64,000 bases of DNA from G963675935 sp963719005 (GCA_963719005.1 CAVRAR010000018.1:372001-436000); one strand, 5' to 3'; positions 35,530-44,097 are shown, numbered from the stretch's first letter. Translations and numbers: made by a program. Notes: a model not told the origin generated them from the letters alone.

Positions 35530-36651
35530 TCAATCCAAAATCCATTCAATCCGAGCCTTTCCTCTATATCCTTTGTCCCAGACCGCCCACATCGTGCCAA
35601 ATGGAGCATGAGATTCCTGGTCTTTGCCAAACGTCGCACGGCGAGAACAGACGTAGATCGCCTTGAGAGGCTCCTTGGTGAACAGGTCGTGCCGCTGCAC
35701 CCCCTCAAGAAACCACATTGGCAAAAGCATCGCCACTTTGTTCTTGGCAAGTTCCAAGGCGTGGCGGCAGAACTTTTCAGCCATTCCATCGGCGTATGGC
35801 GGATTCGTGACGATATTCGCCACGGACTTTTTTGTTTTAAGGAAGTCGGTTCCCTTGGCAATGTCCGTTCCTGTGACGTTGTACCCTGCCTTCCGTAGCA
35901 CCCGCCTGATCGCTCCATCACCAACTGCTGGTTCGTGGATCACTCCTTGGAACCGCTCTCTTGCGATCAGGGACTCGGTGATGTGCTCGGGAGTGGGGTG
36001 GAAATCCCGTGGGTTGTCGGAATTCCCTTTGCGTTGCTCCCAGTAATCCTTCGTCTGCCGGAATATCTCCCCGTTGTGGCTCTGGCCGTTCACCTGCCGC
36101 AGCAATTCCTTGCGTTGATCCTTGGGGATTTCGGATAACCTTTTCGCATCGGGGACGCTCAAATCCCCAGCCCTCACTTTTTCAATCAACTCCGGGGCCA
36201 CTTTGCTGATCGCCTTCAACGCTGCCACATACGCTGAATTGCTTTTGGTTAGTCGAGCGGCAATTTGGCTCGCCTTTCCCTTGCCGTTGGCTGAGACCCT
36301 AGTCAATTTCTTGCCTAAGGTCAGCCTTTCCTTGGCTTCCTCCTCCAGCAGGGGCAGGATGTCCAGAGCGATGACCGCCCGCTGGCTGGACGTGAGATGC
36401 CTGCGGATCAGGTTTTCGGAAATCACCCAGGCAACCGGCGAGCCCGAGCCTTGCCATTGGATGAATGTGGGCTTCACCTTGGCGATCTTGCACGCCAGCC
36501 AGCGGTTTCGCCCATCGAGAATCTTCCCTTCGTACAGAACAATGGAATTCTGCAACCCGTTGGCCTTGATGTCGGCAGCCAGGGCTCTCAGTTCGTCTTT
36601 GGGCAACTGGGGAAACAACTTACAGGCTGGGTGGAGACTGAGCTTCTTCAT
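35530..36651 (-). CDS. ParB-like protein fused to an adenine methyltransferase, copy 2
   Basis: 373 aa from ATG 36651; the frame is open to 36933 but that part runs through the repeat and looks non-coding. ParB-like N-terminus (DGRNRWLACKIAK, SENLIRRHLTSSQRAVIA, KASQIAARLTKSNSAYVAAL) almost identical to copy 1. The C-terminal methylase is different: HEPAVGDGAIRRVL (SAM loop) and IVTNPPYADGM (NPPY, N6-adenine type). Methylase-linked ParB proteins are frequent on phages and plasmids and may protect or mark replicon DNA. First gene of the pair, divergent from primase B. Confidence 0.8.
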   Translation of the reverse strand: MKKLSLHPACKLFPQLPKDELRALAADIKANGLQNSIVLYEGKILDGRNRWLACKIAKVKPTFIQWQGSGSPVAWVISENLIRRHLTSSQRAVIALDILPLLEEEAKERLTLGKKLTRVSANGKGKASQIAARLTKSNSAYVAALKAISKVAPELIEKVRAGDLSVPDAKRLSEIPKDQRKELLRQVNGQSHNGEIFRQTKDYWEQRKGNSDNPRDFHPTPEHITESLIARERFQGVIHEPAVGDGAIRRVLRKAGYNVTGTDIAKGTDFLKTKKSVANIVTNPPYADGMAEKFCRHALELAKNKVAMLLPMWFLEGVQRHDLFTKEPLKAIYVCSRRATFGKDQESHAPFGTMWAVWDKGYRGKARIEWILD

Positions 36652-36772
36652 AGCTGTCCATTTTAGCGTCGTCTGAGGGCGTGTCGAGACGGAAAAAGTC
36701 CAATGGGCTGGATTCGCATCCAACGGCGTCGGCGTCACCTTGTCAAATTGACGAGTTGGTTGGACTCCCTGC

Positions 36773-36860
36773 AAAATGCTTGATTGCAAGGAGTTGATTC
36801 CGTGTCCTATTGTTCCCCTCGGTTTCGGCGGCCGGGGCTTCGCCGTTGACTCCGATTGAA
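36773..36860 (-). repeat. dispersed repeat with inverted-repeat core, copy 2
   Basis: Reverse-strand match to 3119-3216. On the plus strand the core reads ACTCCCTGCAAAATGC then GATTGCAAGGAGTTG. It sits in the 520-bp divergent region between the ParB-methyltransferase genes and primase B. Adjacent at 36742-36757, GTCAAATTGACGAGTT recurs at 39355-39370. Confidence 0.5.
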
Positions 36861-36982
36861 GCAACGGGAAACGGGAGAAATCCACCCTCCCAAGAACTCT
36901 TTTTTCCGAACCCAAAGAGATTCTTTGTCCCACCGACTCCCCGGAATTCAGCGAATCTTCTGCCTCGATCTGAAAAATTGGC

Positions 36983-37035
36983 AGATTCCAAAATAATCTT
37001 TGGAATTTCTTTCAAGCACACTCATATATACCTGT
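36983..37035 (+). promoter_or_regulatory. conserved promoter-like block upstream of primase B
   Basis: Same length and end sequence (CACACTCATATATACCTGT at 37017-37035) as the block at 601-653. Its first half has its own palindrome, TTCCAAAATAATCTTTGGAA. Lies 140 bp before the primase start. Confidence 0.55.
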
Positions 37036-37042
37036 GAACCCT

Positions 37043-37152
37043 GTGTACGGAATCTGAAGCCAAGCACAACAGACCATACAAGACAAAGCGAACATCAACG
37101 TCTTCAGTTTCGGTACGCCTGTGGCGGCTCTTCGGGGCCGCCACAGGGGTTC
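37043..37152 (+). ncRNA. structured leader RNA of primase B, with UUCG hairpin
   Basis: Positions 37043-37059 pair with 37102-37118 at 15 of 17 positions (one being G.U), although the bases differ from those of the copy-A stem. The loop is 42 nt. Directly after it, 37118-37130 pairs with 37135-37147 around a TTCG tetraloop (37131-37134), then TTCTTTC. The matched layout with changed but complementary stems supports a real RNA structure. The U-tract is weaker than in copy A, so termination here may be conditional or absent. Confidence 0.6.
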
Positions 37153-37177
37153 TTTCAACACGATTGAACTGAAGGTG

Positions 37178-39052
37178 ATGATGACCAGCGAACTGAAAAC
37201 CCGCCGCCAATGGCGAAAACACGATTTCCGCAGAATCGCAACGGGCGAGAAACCGGCCAGCCACTTCACCGTCCAATACGTCCATCGCCGCCGACAGATG
37301 GACATCAATCCCGATGGATCAGTGACCACAACGACGACGCCCATCTTGAAAGAGCGGCAGATTCCCCTGTATTCTCTCTCTCAGACGCAGCCCCACAAAC
37401 GACTCGGGGCTCAGTTATTGCGAGATGCCTACTGCCGCTACTTCGTCGATGATGCCGCCAAACAGACCTATCTGTGGTGGAACGATGACGAATGGAAGAT
37501 GTGCCGAGCATACCTTGGCGATGAGCACGTCCGCAATCACCTCGCCGCCAAGGAAATCTACGGCGTTTACGGCGGCGAGTTCACCTGCTTCTCGGCCATC
37601 GACGCTGATTATCATGGCGGGGATTACGAGGTATTCCATGACCAACTCGCCGCCGTGCTGGCAGAAATCCACGGGCACGACGGCTGGCACTATTCATTCG
37701 CTTTCCGTGGTTGCCACCTCATCAGCGTTCATCCGAGGATTTCAACAGCAGCGGCTCGTGCCAATCTGCGGCAGCTACTTCAACAAATCGATGCTCGGCA
37801 TCCTGCTCTACGGGAGCGGGCGATTCAAGCTGGTATGAAGCCGATTTCTGATTGGGAAATCTACCCTGACCCCAAGCAAGGATTTCGATTGCCGCTGGCA
37901 CGAGGTCGCATCGTTTTGTTGGACAAGCCCTGCACCGACCTGAAATCCTACCTCGGCTGGCAAATGGAACCGCACTATTGCTCGCTGGATGCCGCTCTGG
38001 CCGCAATCTTCAAGGTGATCCTGCCGCTGCCGATGGAGAGCAAGGAGGAGAAGAAGGAGAAGAACAATAAAAGAACAATTTCGGAAGTTGGGCGTATCTT
38101 CGGCAGCCTGCGGGGCCGTTATGCTCAAGTGCTGGTGGATTTCTGGTCAGGACGTAATAATCCGCCTGATTCGCTGAATTGTGCGATTCTGCTGACGGCG
38201 AGGATGTTGCCATTCTATTTTGCTGATCGTGGCGAAGCTGTTGATTACCTTGAAGAACTCATCGACGACCTGCCCGATGTGGCATTTTCTGACCGCATGG
38301 TGGCGGGGAAGCGAAAAGTCATCAGCCGCATCGTGCAGCAATCGGTCAAAGCTGCCTACGAGGGGAATGGTCATCAATCTGATCCGCAACTTTCAACAAA
38401 AAAGTTGACGAAGACGTTTCAGGCATGGCAAAACAGAGGGTTCTCGCTCGTTGATCGTTCAACATGGCGTAATTCTGGCGTGGTTTTGGGCGATGATTTC
38501 TCGTTTTCTAACAAGGAATTGGAGGGAATTGCCTATTTCTCACAAATCTTGAAGGCTGACCTGCAAACTACGGCTGATGCTACTCGTCATCTGTTGCGGT
38601 TACTAATCGGTAATCCTACTGGGCAGATGTCGGTGTCTTACGTCAAGAAGTTGCTTGTTGGTTTTGGCGTTCGTTGTGGTCATCATGGGAAGGTGAATGA
38701 ATTTCTCAATGCCTTGGCACAGGCAGGTTGGATTGCTCAGGTTGGCGGGTATGTCCCAGGACGCAGAGGCAAGTTGTGGGAAGTTGGACAACGCATGCTC
38801 CAAAAGTTCCCTTCTTCTTCTATTACTACAAACAAACCTCTCTCCTCCTCTATATTTGTGTCCCATTTTCAACCGCAACAGCGGGAAGATGGGCGTTGTT
38901 CCCTTACATCTACAAACAAACCCCTCTCCTCCTCTATATTTGTGTCCCATTCTGCCTTCAATAAGCCGACCCTGGGGCAGAAAGAGGCGAAATTGAACGG
39001 GATCATCGGCAAAGTGTTCACACCCGTGGGCGATTTCGTGCCCAGCGGTTAG
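37178..39052 (+). CDS. AEP-type primase-like replication protein, copy B
   Basis: 624 aa from ATG 37178 or 37181 (GAAGG upstream); the longer frame runs back through the leader hairpin. FSAIDADYHG carries the DxD (about 142-144), RGCHLISVH the GxH, and QGFRLPLARG the third conserved segment. A basic KEEKKEKNNKR linker and the block SLRGRYAQVLVDFWSGRNNPPDSLN follow, shared with copy A. Near the end an 84-bp unit is duplicated in frame (TNKPLSSSIFVSH twice). This copy keeps the C-terminus lost from copy A (FTPVGDFVPSG). Likely the working primase of the local replicon. Confidence 0.7.
   Translation: MMTSELKTRRQWRKHDFRRIATGEKPASHFTVQYVHRRRQMDINPDGSVTTTTTPILKERQIPLYSLSQTQPHKRLGAQLLRDAYCRYFVDDAAKQTYLWWNDDEWKMCRAYLGDEHVRNHLAAKEIYGVYGGEFTCFSAIDADYHGGDYEVFHDQLAAVLAEIHGHDGWHYSFAFRGCHLISVHPRISTAAARANLRQLLQQIDARHPALRERAIQAGMKPISDWEIYPDPKQGFRLPLARGRIVLLDKPCTDLKSYLGWQMEPHYCSLDAALAAIFKVILPLPMESKEEKKEKNNKRTISEVGRIFGSLRGRYAQVLVDFWSGRNNPPDSLNCAILLTARMLPFYFADRGEAVDYLEELIDDLPDVAFSDRMVAGKRKVISRIVQQSVKAAYEGNGHQSDPQLSTKKLTKTFQAWQNRGFSLVDRSTWRNSGVVLGDDFSFSNKELEGIAYFSQILKADLQTTADATRHLLRLLIGNPTGQMSVSYVKKLLVGFGVRCGHHGKVNEFLNALAQAGWIAQVGGYVPGRRGKLWEVGQRMLQKFPSSSITTNKPLSSSIFVSHFQPQQREDGRCSLTSTNKPLSSSIFVSHSAFNKPTLGQKEAKLNGIIGKVFTPVGDFVPSG
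38826..38951 (+). repeat. in-gene 42-bp direct repeat, two copies 84 bp apart
   Basis: The stretch starting CTACAAACAAACC and ending TTTGTGTCCCATT occurs at 38826-38867 and 38910-38951 with one mismatch. The period is exactly 28 codons, so the frame is kept. It may be a simple tandem duplication in the protein tail or iteron-like sites for the primase or another initiator. Confidence 0.7.
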
Positions 39053-39462
39053 CAAAGGAAGAAGCAGCCGACCACTTTTTGAGAAAAATTAGGCATGAAA
39101 GCCAAAGTGTTCAACGCCAAATGTCAAAGAAGCAGCCGATAACCAGATTCCCGGTGGCCAGCGGCTACGAAAGGGTGCATGGACAGCCACCTAATGAGCC
39201 CGTAGACGCTCCCAGGCGTTCGCTGGTGAATTCAAATAATGCGAACGACTGGGAAGACCGAAAAAAAGAAGGAGAAATTCAGAATTGAAGCAGAAAGGTC
39301 TGGGCAACAACTCCTTGCAACCGAGGATTTTGCAACCAGTTGGCCGGGCAACTGGTCAAATTGACGAGTTCGCCACAGCGGAAAGGTTCATTCTGAACCT
39401 TTTGCCCCCGGCCACGCCACCATCGGACAGATTTGACCGATGGTCGAAACGTCAAAAATGAT
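39053..39462. other. intergenic region with repeat remnants
   Basis: About 410 bp. It holds a short third copy of the dispersed repeat (CAACTCCTTGCAA...ATTTTGCA, 39305-39332) and GTCAAATTGACGAGTT at 39355-39370, shared with 36742-36757. AGCAGCCGA occurs twice (39065 and 39134). A small frame at 39079-39288 shows no protein-like features. Confidence 0.4.
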
Positions 39463-40548
39463 CTACTTCCGCCGCTCCTTGAACATCTTTAGTGCCACGG
39501 CGTACTCATTCGAGAGATCGAAGCTGGCCGCACATTCCGGGGCGATTCGTTTGAAGCCCACGTACATGATGCTCACCATTTGCAGCCCGCTAAACTTGCC
39601 GGGCATCGACCGAAGCTGATACTGTTGAACAGGATCGTTGATCTCGAACCCCTTCGTGCCGAGCATACCGATCTCGAAAGTAATCCTCTGCACTTCTTCG
39701 TCGGACAAAGTCGCAAAATGCTCCAAGGCCGAAAGGCAGTACATCACGGCGTCAGGGCGACCCGTCGTACCGCCCTTCATCATGAAGCCAATACGGGCGA
39801 GGGCTGACAACTGCTGTTTTGCCAGCTTGGCCGTGTCATTGAACTCGTCAATGGCCACCACCTGCCGGTAGGCCATGTCGGCGTCTTCGAGGCGGTTTGC
39901 TACCCGATACGCCTCACCCAATCCGAAAAACGCCTGCTGGTCTTTGGGATTCAGTTGGGTCGCCCGCAGCAAGCAGGAGATCGCACGGTCAACTTCCCTC
40001 AAGGCAAGCAGGCAACCACCAAGGTTGCGTTGTGCCCAAGGATTGTCCGGTTCGGCGGAAGCTGCCTCTTCCAATATCTTCACCGCTTCCCGGTTGTTGC
40101 CTTCCTTGGCATACGTGACTCCCAAGGCAACACGGGAATCGACGTGGCTGGAATGGAACCGAATCGACTCGCTCAGTATCGCCTTGGCTTCATCCAGCCG
40201 ACCGAAGTTGCTGTAGGCCAACCCCAGGTTGTAGAGAAGTCGAAGATCATCGGGGTGACTTTGCCGCAGCAGTTCAAGCATCACGATGGCAGGGATCATT
40301 TCCCCGCTTTCCAGTTTTATCACCGCCGCTTCAATCGGGTCTTTCACGGACGGTGGCGGCGTCCATTCCACAAGAATGGAATCTTCGGACACCACGATGC
40401 GTGCGTCACCCTTGAAGCCCGCAAACTGTTCTTGCAGAAAGTGGTGGACGGCTGCGGCGTAGTCCTTCGATCCCTTGATCGGAGAACCGGACGGCAGCAG
40501 CGAAGCGTCGAAGGTCTGCAAGGAGATATTGAAGCGGTATTCGGCCAT
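39463..40548 (-). CDS. TPR-repeat protein
   Basis: 361 aa. Four or five tetratricopeptide repeats occupy about 95-240, seen as LLYNLGLAYSNFGRLDEAKAIL, SRVALGVTYAKEGNNREAVKIL, AQRNLGGCLLALREVDRAISCL and AFFGLGEAYRVANRLEDADMAY. The first 90 residues and last 110 are unassigned. Repeat proteins of this kind scaffold complexes. It starts 9 bp downstream of the next gene on this strand, so the two are co-transcribed. Confidence 0.75.
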   Translation of the reverse strand: MAEYRFNISLQTFDASLLPSGSPIKGSKDYAAAVHHFLQEQFAGFKGDARIVVSEDSILVEWTPPPSVKDPIEAAVIKLESGEMIPAIVMLELLRQSHPDDLRLLYNLGLAYSNFGRLDEAKAILSESIRFHSSHVDSRVALGVTYAKEGNNREAVKILEEAASAEPDNPWAQRNLGGCLLALREVDRAISCLLRATQLNPKDQQAFFGLGEAYRVANRLEDADMAYRQVVAIDEFNDTAKLAKQQLSALARIGFMMKGGTTGRPDAVMYCLSALEHFATLSDEEVQRITFEIGMLGTKGFEINDPVQQYQLRSMPGKFSGLQMVSIMYVGFKRIAPECAASFDLSNEYAVALKMFKERRK

Positions 40549-40557
40549 GAAGGAATC

Positions 40558-41337
40558 CTATGCGTGCTGCGGGCCTGGGTAAGGCACCCAGACATACCCG
40601 TTCGTCAATTTCAATTCCGCCCCCCACGCATCAATCAACACCCGATCCGTCCTACCCGAATCCGGCAAATCATGGAGGATTGTCAGCAGCTTCTCGCCAG
40701 CCGCCGCATAGCCGCTGGCCTTGTAGGGCAATGCCAATTCAGGCTGGTTCCATTTCTCGGCCCAGAACTGAGCGAAGGCGGCGTTGATCGCCATCGTGGC
40801 GTCAAAGACTTGGGGAGGACAAACGCTGCGGAACTTCTCGTTGGTTGAGCGGGTGTTTTCTTGGAGTTGGGGCTGAATGGCAGCCCGCTGCATCTCCACG
40901 AGTTCGGGATGTTCGTTGAAAATCCAGTTATCGAGTCGCAGCCCGAGCGGAATGGAACGCAAATGGGTCATAATTCCGTTGAGCAACTGCTCGCACATGG
41001 CGAAGATGGCAGCATCGCCAAGCCGCTTGAAGGAAGGCATACGTTCGAGCATCTTGCGAAACTGATAACGTCCCTTTTCCCCCACGCCGAAGAAGAATCG
41101 CTCTTCGGGCGGGTTCTCGAAGAACCGCTGAACCATGCCGCAGTAGTAGACAATGTAATAATCGACCGCAGCCGGGGCCTTCGGGTGGATGCGAATGATG
41201 TGGCCGGGACGATCCGTGGTGGCCATCAGGACGCCCGACATCGTGGTGAGGCTGGCATCGACCGTCACGACCACTTGGCAGCCGGTCGCCTGCTCTGTCT
41301 CGGCCATCAGCTTTCGAGTTGCGTCTCGCAGTTCCAC
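40558..41337 (-). CDS. hypothetical protein paired with the TPR gene
   Basis: 259 aa. TGCQVVVTVDASLTTMSGVLMAT, HIIRIHPKAPAAVDYYIVYYCGMVQRFF and HEPELVEMQ-like segments are seen, without a catalytic signature I can name. The spaced HP..A...Y..VYYC pattern suggests an alpha/beta core. Tight coupling to the TPR gene implies joint function; a role in stress or defence is a guess only. Confidence 0.5.
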   Translation of the reverse strand: MELRDATRKLMAETEQATGCQVVVTVDASLTTMSGVLMATTDRPGHIIRIHPKAPAAVDYYIVYYCGMVQRFFENPPEERFFFGVGEKGRYQFRKMLERMPSFKRLGDAAIFAMCEQLLNGIMTHLRSIPLGLRLDNWIFNEHPELVEMQRAAIQPQLQENTRSTNEKFRSVCPPQVFDATMAINAAFAQFWAEKWNQPELALPYKASGYAAAGEKLLTILHDLPDSGRTDRVLIDAWGAELKLTNGYVWVPYPGPQHA

Positions 41338-41490
41338 TTCATGCTCCGGTGCCGGGGATCGGCCAGCGAATCAGAAACCCCCATTTTACCGTTTCAGAGG
41401 TATCCTACAAGCGACCCCTTCCCGATGGGCTGAGGCAGAGTGGCGTCGTGGTTGCGTGTCTCAGAAGGCCCAGGATATATCCTCACGCCA
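41338..41490. other. short intergenic gap
   Basis: About 150 bp between the paired genes and the sigma-like gene. Nothing beyond the downstream edge of the motif-B element is recognised. Confidence 0.3.
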
Positions 41491-41506
41491 ATGTACAGGA
41501 AAACTA
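41491..41506 (-). promoter_or_regulatory. motif-B element, reverse copy
   Basis: On the minus strand this reads TAGTTTTCCTGTACAT, with the TAG being the stop codon of the sigma-like gene. It is the only minus-strand copy of the motif that repeats between 42.5 and 51.25 kb, linking this gene to the plus-strand array. Confidence 0.6.
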
Positions 41507-42265
41507 TTGTGCTTGACGAGCAGCTTGCCTTCTGGCGACCGTGGCTGCCTCGGCATCAAACGCCCGATCCACCAAACGCATAAACCCCGGATCTCCAGAT
41601 TGGGCGGCGAATTGATGGGCGAGTTGTTTGATGGCCCTAGTTTCCCTCTTCAATAAGAAAGCACTCGGCGTGCCAATTGACGCCAATCCGACCAAATCTT
41701 TCACATCCTCCCCAGCGAGTTTTCGGTCAAGGATTTCTAAGGCCAACCGTCCCAATCGCTGGGCAACGAGGCTGCGGAACTGGTCGATTAAGTCTGAATA
41801 GGGTTGCCGTCCAACATGCTGGGCTGCCATCACGCCTGGGTCAGCACTGACCATCCACCGCCGCCTGTTCCGACTTTTTTCCTGGGCATTCCTGATCGCA
41901 TTCCAAGTGGCGGCTCGGAATCTTCTCTCCAACGGGCCGTGTTTCCCTGGCTCCCAACGGGCAAACAATCCACCAGGGCTGACGAGCAAGCGAACGACGA
42001 TAGCGTGGAAGTGTTCCTGAACGTCATCGTCTCTGAATCCACTCCGTTGAAGCGATCTGACGATGTAATTTGCCCAATCTATCTTCAATTCCGACACCTG
42101 TTGCCGCAGATTGGGATCGTGGATTCTGGCAATCACCTTCGCCAACTCCGAATCGAAAAGAGGATTGTAGTCGCTGGGTCTGAAAAAATCGGCAGCTTCC
42201 AACAGCCGCAACCGCAGCAAAGTTGCGGTGTCTCGGAAGGTCATCCAGTTGAAGAACAGGGCCAT
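41504..42265 (-). CDS. sigma-factor-like protein
   Basis: 253 aa. YIVRSLQRSGFRDDDVQEHFHAIVVRLL resembles sigma region 2.1-2.2, and RFRAATWNAIRNAQEKSRNRRRW region 2.3-2.4. A later segment, ALEILDRKLAGEDVKDLVGLASIGTP, could be the region 4 helix-turn-helix. It is long for an ECF sigma (about 190 aa). It stands next to the small-gene array, whose fixed-length elements could be its promoters; that link is inference. Confidence 0.5.
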   Translation of the reverse strand: MALFFNWMTFRDTATLLRLRLLEAADFFRPSDYNPLFDSELAKVIARIHDPNLRQQVSELKIDWANYIVRSLQRSGFRDDDVQEHFHAIVVRLLVSPGGLFARWEPGKHGPLERRFRAATWNAIRNAQEKSRNRRRWMVSADPGVMAAQHVGRQPYSDLIDQFRSLVAQRLGRLALEILDRKLAGEDVKDLVGLASIGTPSAFLLKRETRAIKQLAHQFAAQSGDPGFMRLVDRAFDAEAATVARRQAARQAQ

Positions 42266-42425
42266 GACCTATGTATGCGGCCCGATGTGTGTTTTCTCAA
42301 AAGTCGCAAGAATGTGAGACTCTTCGCCTAACTCCTTCTTGAGCCAGCACTTGCGAGTCTCAACGCACTTTAGGCCAGCCTGATACGAAGGCTCTCTCGC
42401 TGACACTTTCCCCAGTTTGGAAAGT

Positions 42426-42460
42426 TTGTCGCCCTCCGATTCAACCTTGGCGGTTCTGTT
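42426..42460 (+). promoter_or_regulatory. motif-A element, copy 1
   Basis: TTGTCGCCCTCC followed, 15 nt after CGCC, by GGCGGTTCTGTT. It is the first of eight copies; here it lies about 120 nt before the start of the first array gene, farther than the others (46-63 nt). Confidence 0.6.
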
Positions 42461-42507
42461 CCACAGAGATCATTCAATCTGCTCTGCGGTTTTCAATATG
42501 CGTCGGT

Positions 42508-42525
42508 AGTGTTCCTGTACATCAG
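42508..42525 (+). promoter_or_regulatory. motif-B element, copy 1
   Basis: TAGTGTTCCTGTACATCA, one base off the TAGTTTTCCTGTACATCA consensus. It is 23 nt upstream of the first array gene, and a GGGAGG ribosome site lies between. Confidence 0.6.
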
Positions 42526-42548
42526 CATTTCGTTGCCGGGAGGCAAGT

Positions 42549-42731
42549 ATGACCCAAGACGAACGAGAACGCCTGCAAAAAGCCCACCACGCCGCCCAAC
42601 TTCTGCTGGCCGACATTCGGGAAATCTATTCCAAGGCCGAGTCCGTGATCTTGGAGGAGTTGATTTTCCCACACATCGAACAGGTCGCCAACATCGAACG
42701 AATGCTCGGGAGATTGTCCGCACAGAAATAG
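42549..42731 (+). CDS. small hypothetical protein
   Basis: 60 aa, starting 9 nt after GGGAGG. Almost wholly helical and charged (DERERLQKAHHAAQLLLADIREIY, ELIFPHIEQVANIERML), so probably a coiled-coil or helical-bundle protein. Its stop TAG is the first codon of the next motif-B element. Confidence 0.6.
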   Translation: MTQDERERLQKAHHAAQLLLADIREIYSKAESVILEELIFPHIEQVANIERMLGRLSAQK

Positions 42732-42748
42732 TTTTCCTGTACATCAGG
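42729..42748 (+). promoter_or_regulatory. motif-B element, copy 2
   Basis: TAGTTTTCCTGTACATCAGG beginning at the stop codon of the upstream gene, 43 nt before the ATG of the 332-aa gene. Confidence 0.65.
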
Positions 42749-42791
42749 TTGAAGGAAGCGAACAACACAACGAACTGAAAGGAAAACTGCG

Positions 42792-43790
42792 ATGGGATTG
42801 ACAATCCATTATGGACTGACCAGCAAGACACGCTCTACGGCAAAAGCCAAGAACCTTGTCGAGCGTATGCGGCAGCTTGCCCTTGATCTGCCTTTCGAGT
42901 CCGTCGATGAGCAAGTCCGGTACTACGGTCCCGACGTGTGCCAAAAGCCTCTGGACGATCTGCGGCAAGACGATCAGTTGTTCTCTGCTGTCTTGGACGG
43001 CTGCAAGCATGTCCCCGTTCCTTGGCACCGTAAACAGTCTGGCAGCATAAGTGTCCAGCCATTGGAAATCTTCTCGTTCTGGACCGTTCCTGGTCCAGGT
43101 TCGGAATGGGCGAGCTTCGGTCTCGCCCGATATCCCGCTGAGATCGAAGTGACCTACTGCCCAATGGACGACGACAGGTTCACAAAGACGATCAAGACAG
43201 GCGGTAGCACCCGCTGGGAGTTTGATTGGAAACGGTGGCGACATTGGCTTGAAACTAACGGCCAAGACCGTTGGGATGCTCCCGACGATGAGAAGTTTCA
43301 GGAGCGACGGAAGATCAAGACCGGGCTTGGCTCGACTTGGCGATACTCGACCTTCTGCAAGACCCAGTATGCAAGCAGCGAACGGTGCGGGGGAATCGCT
43401 AATTTTGTCCGCTGCCACCTGTGCGTGATTCACCTGCTCGACCGAATCGGCAAGCTGCCGACGATGAAAGTCGAAATTGACGACGAAGGGAAGTACGGAC
43501 GGTCGTACTACACCGATGATCCGTGGGCGGAAGAGCGGGTGTATACGTGGCACGATGGCAAGTACGACGTGAAAGCCCTTGTGGAGGAAGTCGGGGAGTG
43601 GAACGAAATGATCGCCGCCACGTTTGGGGCAATCAAGGAAGTGGCCCAAGCCAATGATCGTGGTGCGGAATCGCCAATTGCGGCATTTCCTACTTTCGAG
43701 CATCTGGAGTTCAAGGGGCAGCAGAACCAGCAGCATCTCGCCCCCTTCCTGCAAGCGATGAAGCAACTGGCTGACCGAGCAAAGAAATAG
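42792..43790 (+). CDS. hypothetical 332-aa protein of the small-gene array
   Basis: The start follows GAAAGG 8-13 nt upstream. It opens MGLTIHYGLTSK and has a regular alpha/beta pattern with many aromatic residues (FSFWTVPGPGSEWASFGLARYP, TFCKTQYASSERCGGIANFVRCH). Cys/His residues (CGG, CHLCVIH) might bind metal. Proteins with the same opening occur on plasmids and phages, but the role is unknown. Flanked by motif-B elements on both sides. Confidence 0.65.
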   Translation: MGLTIHYGLTSKTRSTAKAKNLVERMRQLALDLPFESVDEQVRYYGPDVCQKPLDDLRQDDQLFSAVLDGCKHVPVPWHRKQSGSISVQPLEIFSFWTVPGPGSEWASFGLARYPAEIEVTYCPMDDDRFTKTIKTGGSTRWEFDWKRWRHWLETNGQDRWDAPDDEKFQERRKIKTGLGSTWRYSTFCKTQYASSERCGGIANFVRCHLCVIHLLDRIGKLPTMKVEIDDEGKYGRSYYTDDPWAEERVYTWHDGKYDVKALVEEVGEWNEMIAATFGAIKEVAQANDRGAESPIAAFPTFEHLEFKGQQNQQHLAPFLQAMKQLADRAKK

Positions 43791-43807
43791 TTTTCCTGTA
43801 CATCGGG
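43788..43807 (+). promoter_or_regulatory. motif-B element, copy 3
   Basis: TAGTTTTCCTGTACATCGGG at the stop codon of the 332-aa gene, 20 nt before the next ATG. Confidence 0.65.
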
Positions 43808-43827
43808 ATTTCAGAAGGAGCCAAGCC

Positions 43828-44094
43828 ATGCAAAGCGTGATCTACGCAGCCACCCGATACGGCTACCGTGTCCAAGTTCTCGACGGCGGGCAGGTTGTCT
43901 ATGACTACACTGCGGGCAATTGTTGGAAGGAATCGTCAGCCATCATCGACCCCAAATCATGCCATGCCGTCCGACGATACAAATTGCGATGTTGGGCCAA
44001 GCAAACGGCGGGGCAAATCGCCAAGGAAAGAAACATCCCACCGAAGCAGATCGCATACGACGCCGATCTGGAGAGTCAAGTCACTGGAGTGTGA
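43828..44094 (+). CDS. small hypothetical protein
   Basis: 88 aa with AGGAG 8 nt before the ATG. N-terminus of short strands (VIYAATRYGYRVQVLDGGQVVYDYTAGN), C-terminus helical and basic (AKQTAGQIAKERNIPPKQIAYD). No family recognised. Confidence 0.6.
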   Translation: MQSVIYAATRYGYRVQVLDGGQVVYDYTAGNCWKESSAIIDPKSCHAVRRYKLRCWAKQTAGQIAKERNIPPKQIAYDADLESQVTGV

Positions 44095-44097
44095 TTT

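Larger units (their letters stand above)
42266..42548. other. divergent control region at the head of the small-gene array
   Basis: About 280 bp between the minus-strand sigma-like gene and the plus-strand array. It contains an inverted repeat TGAGACTC/GAGTCTCA (near 42315-42365), one motif-A element (42426-42460) and one motif-B element (42508-42525). It is the only place where both motifs precede the same gene. Confidence 0.5.

Noticed and set aside
36652..36933. N-terminal extension of the second ParB-methyltransferase
   Set aside because: The paralogue starts at the same internal Met, and the extension runs through the repeat without conserved coding signs.
39079..39288. A 69-aa gene after primase B
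   Set aside because: Low-complexity content, no ribosome site, and overlap with repeat remnants.
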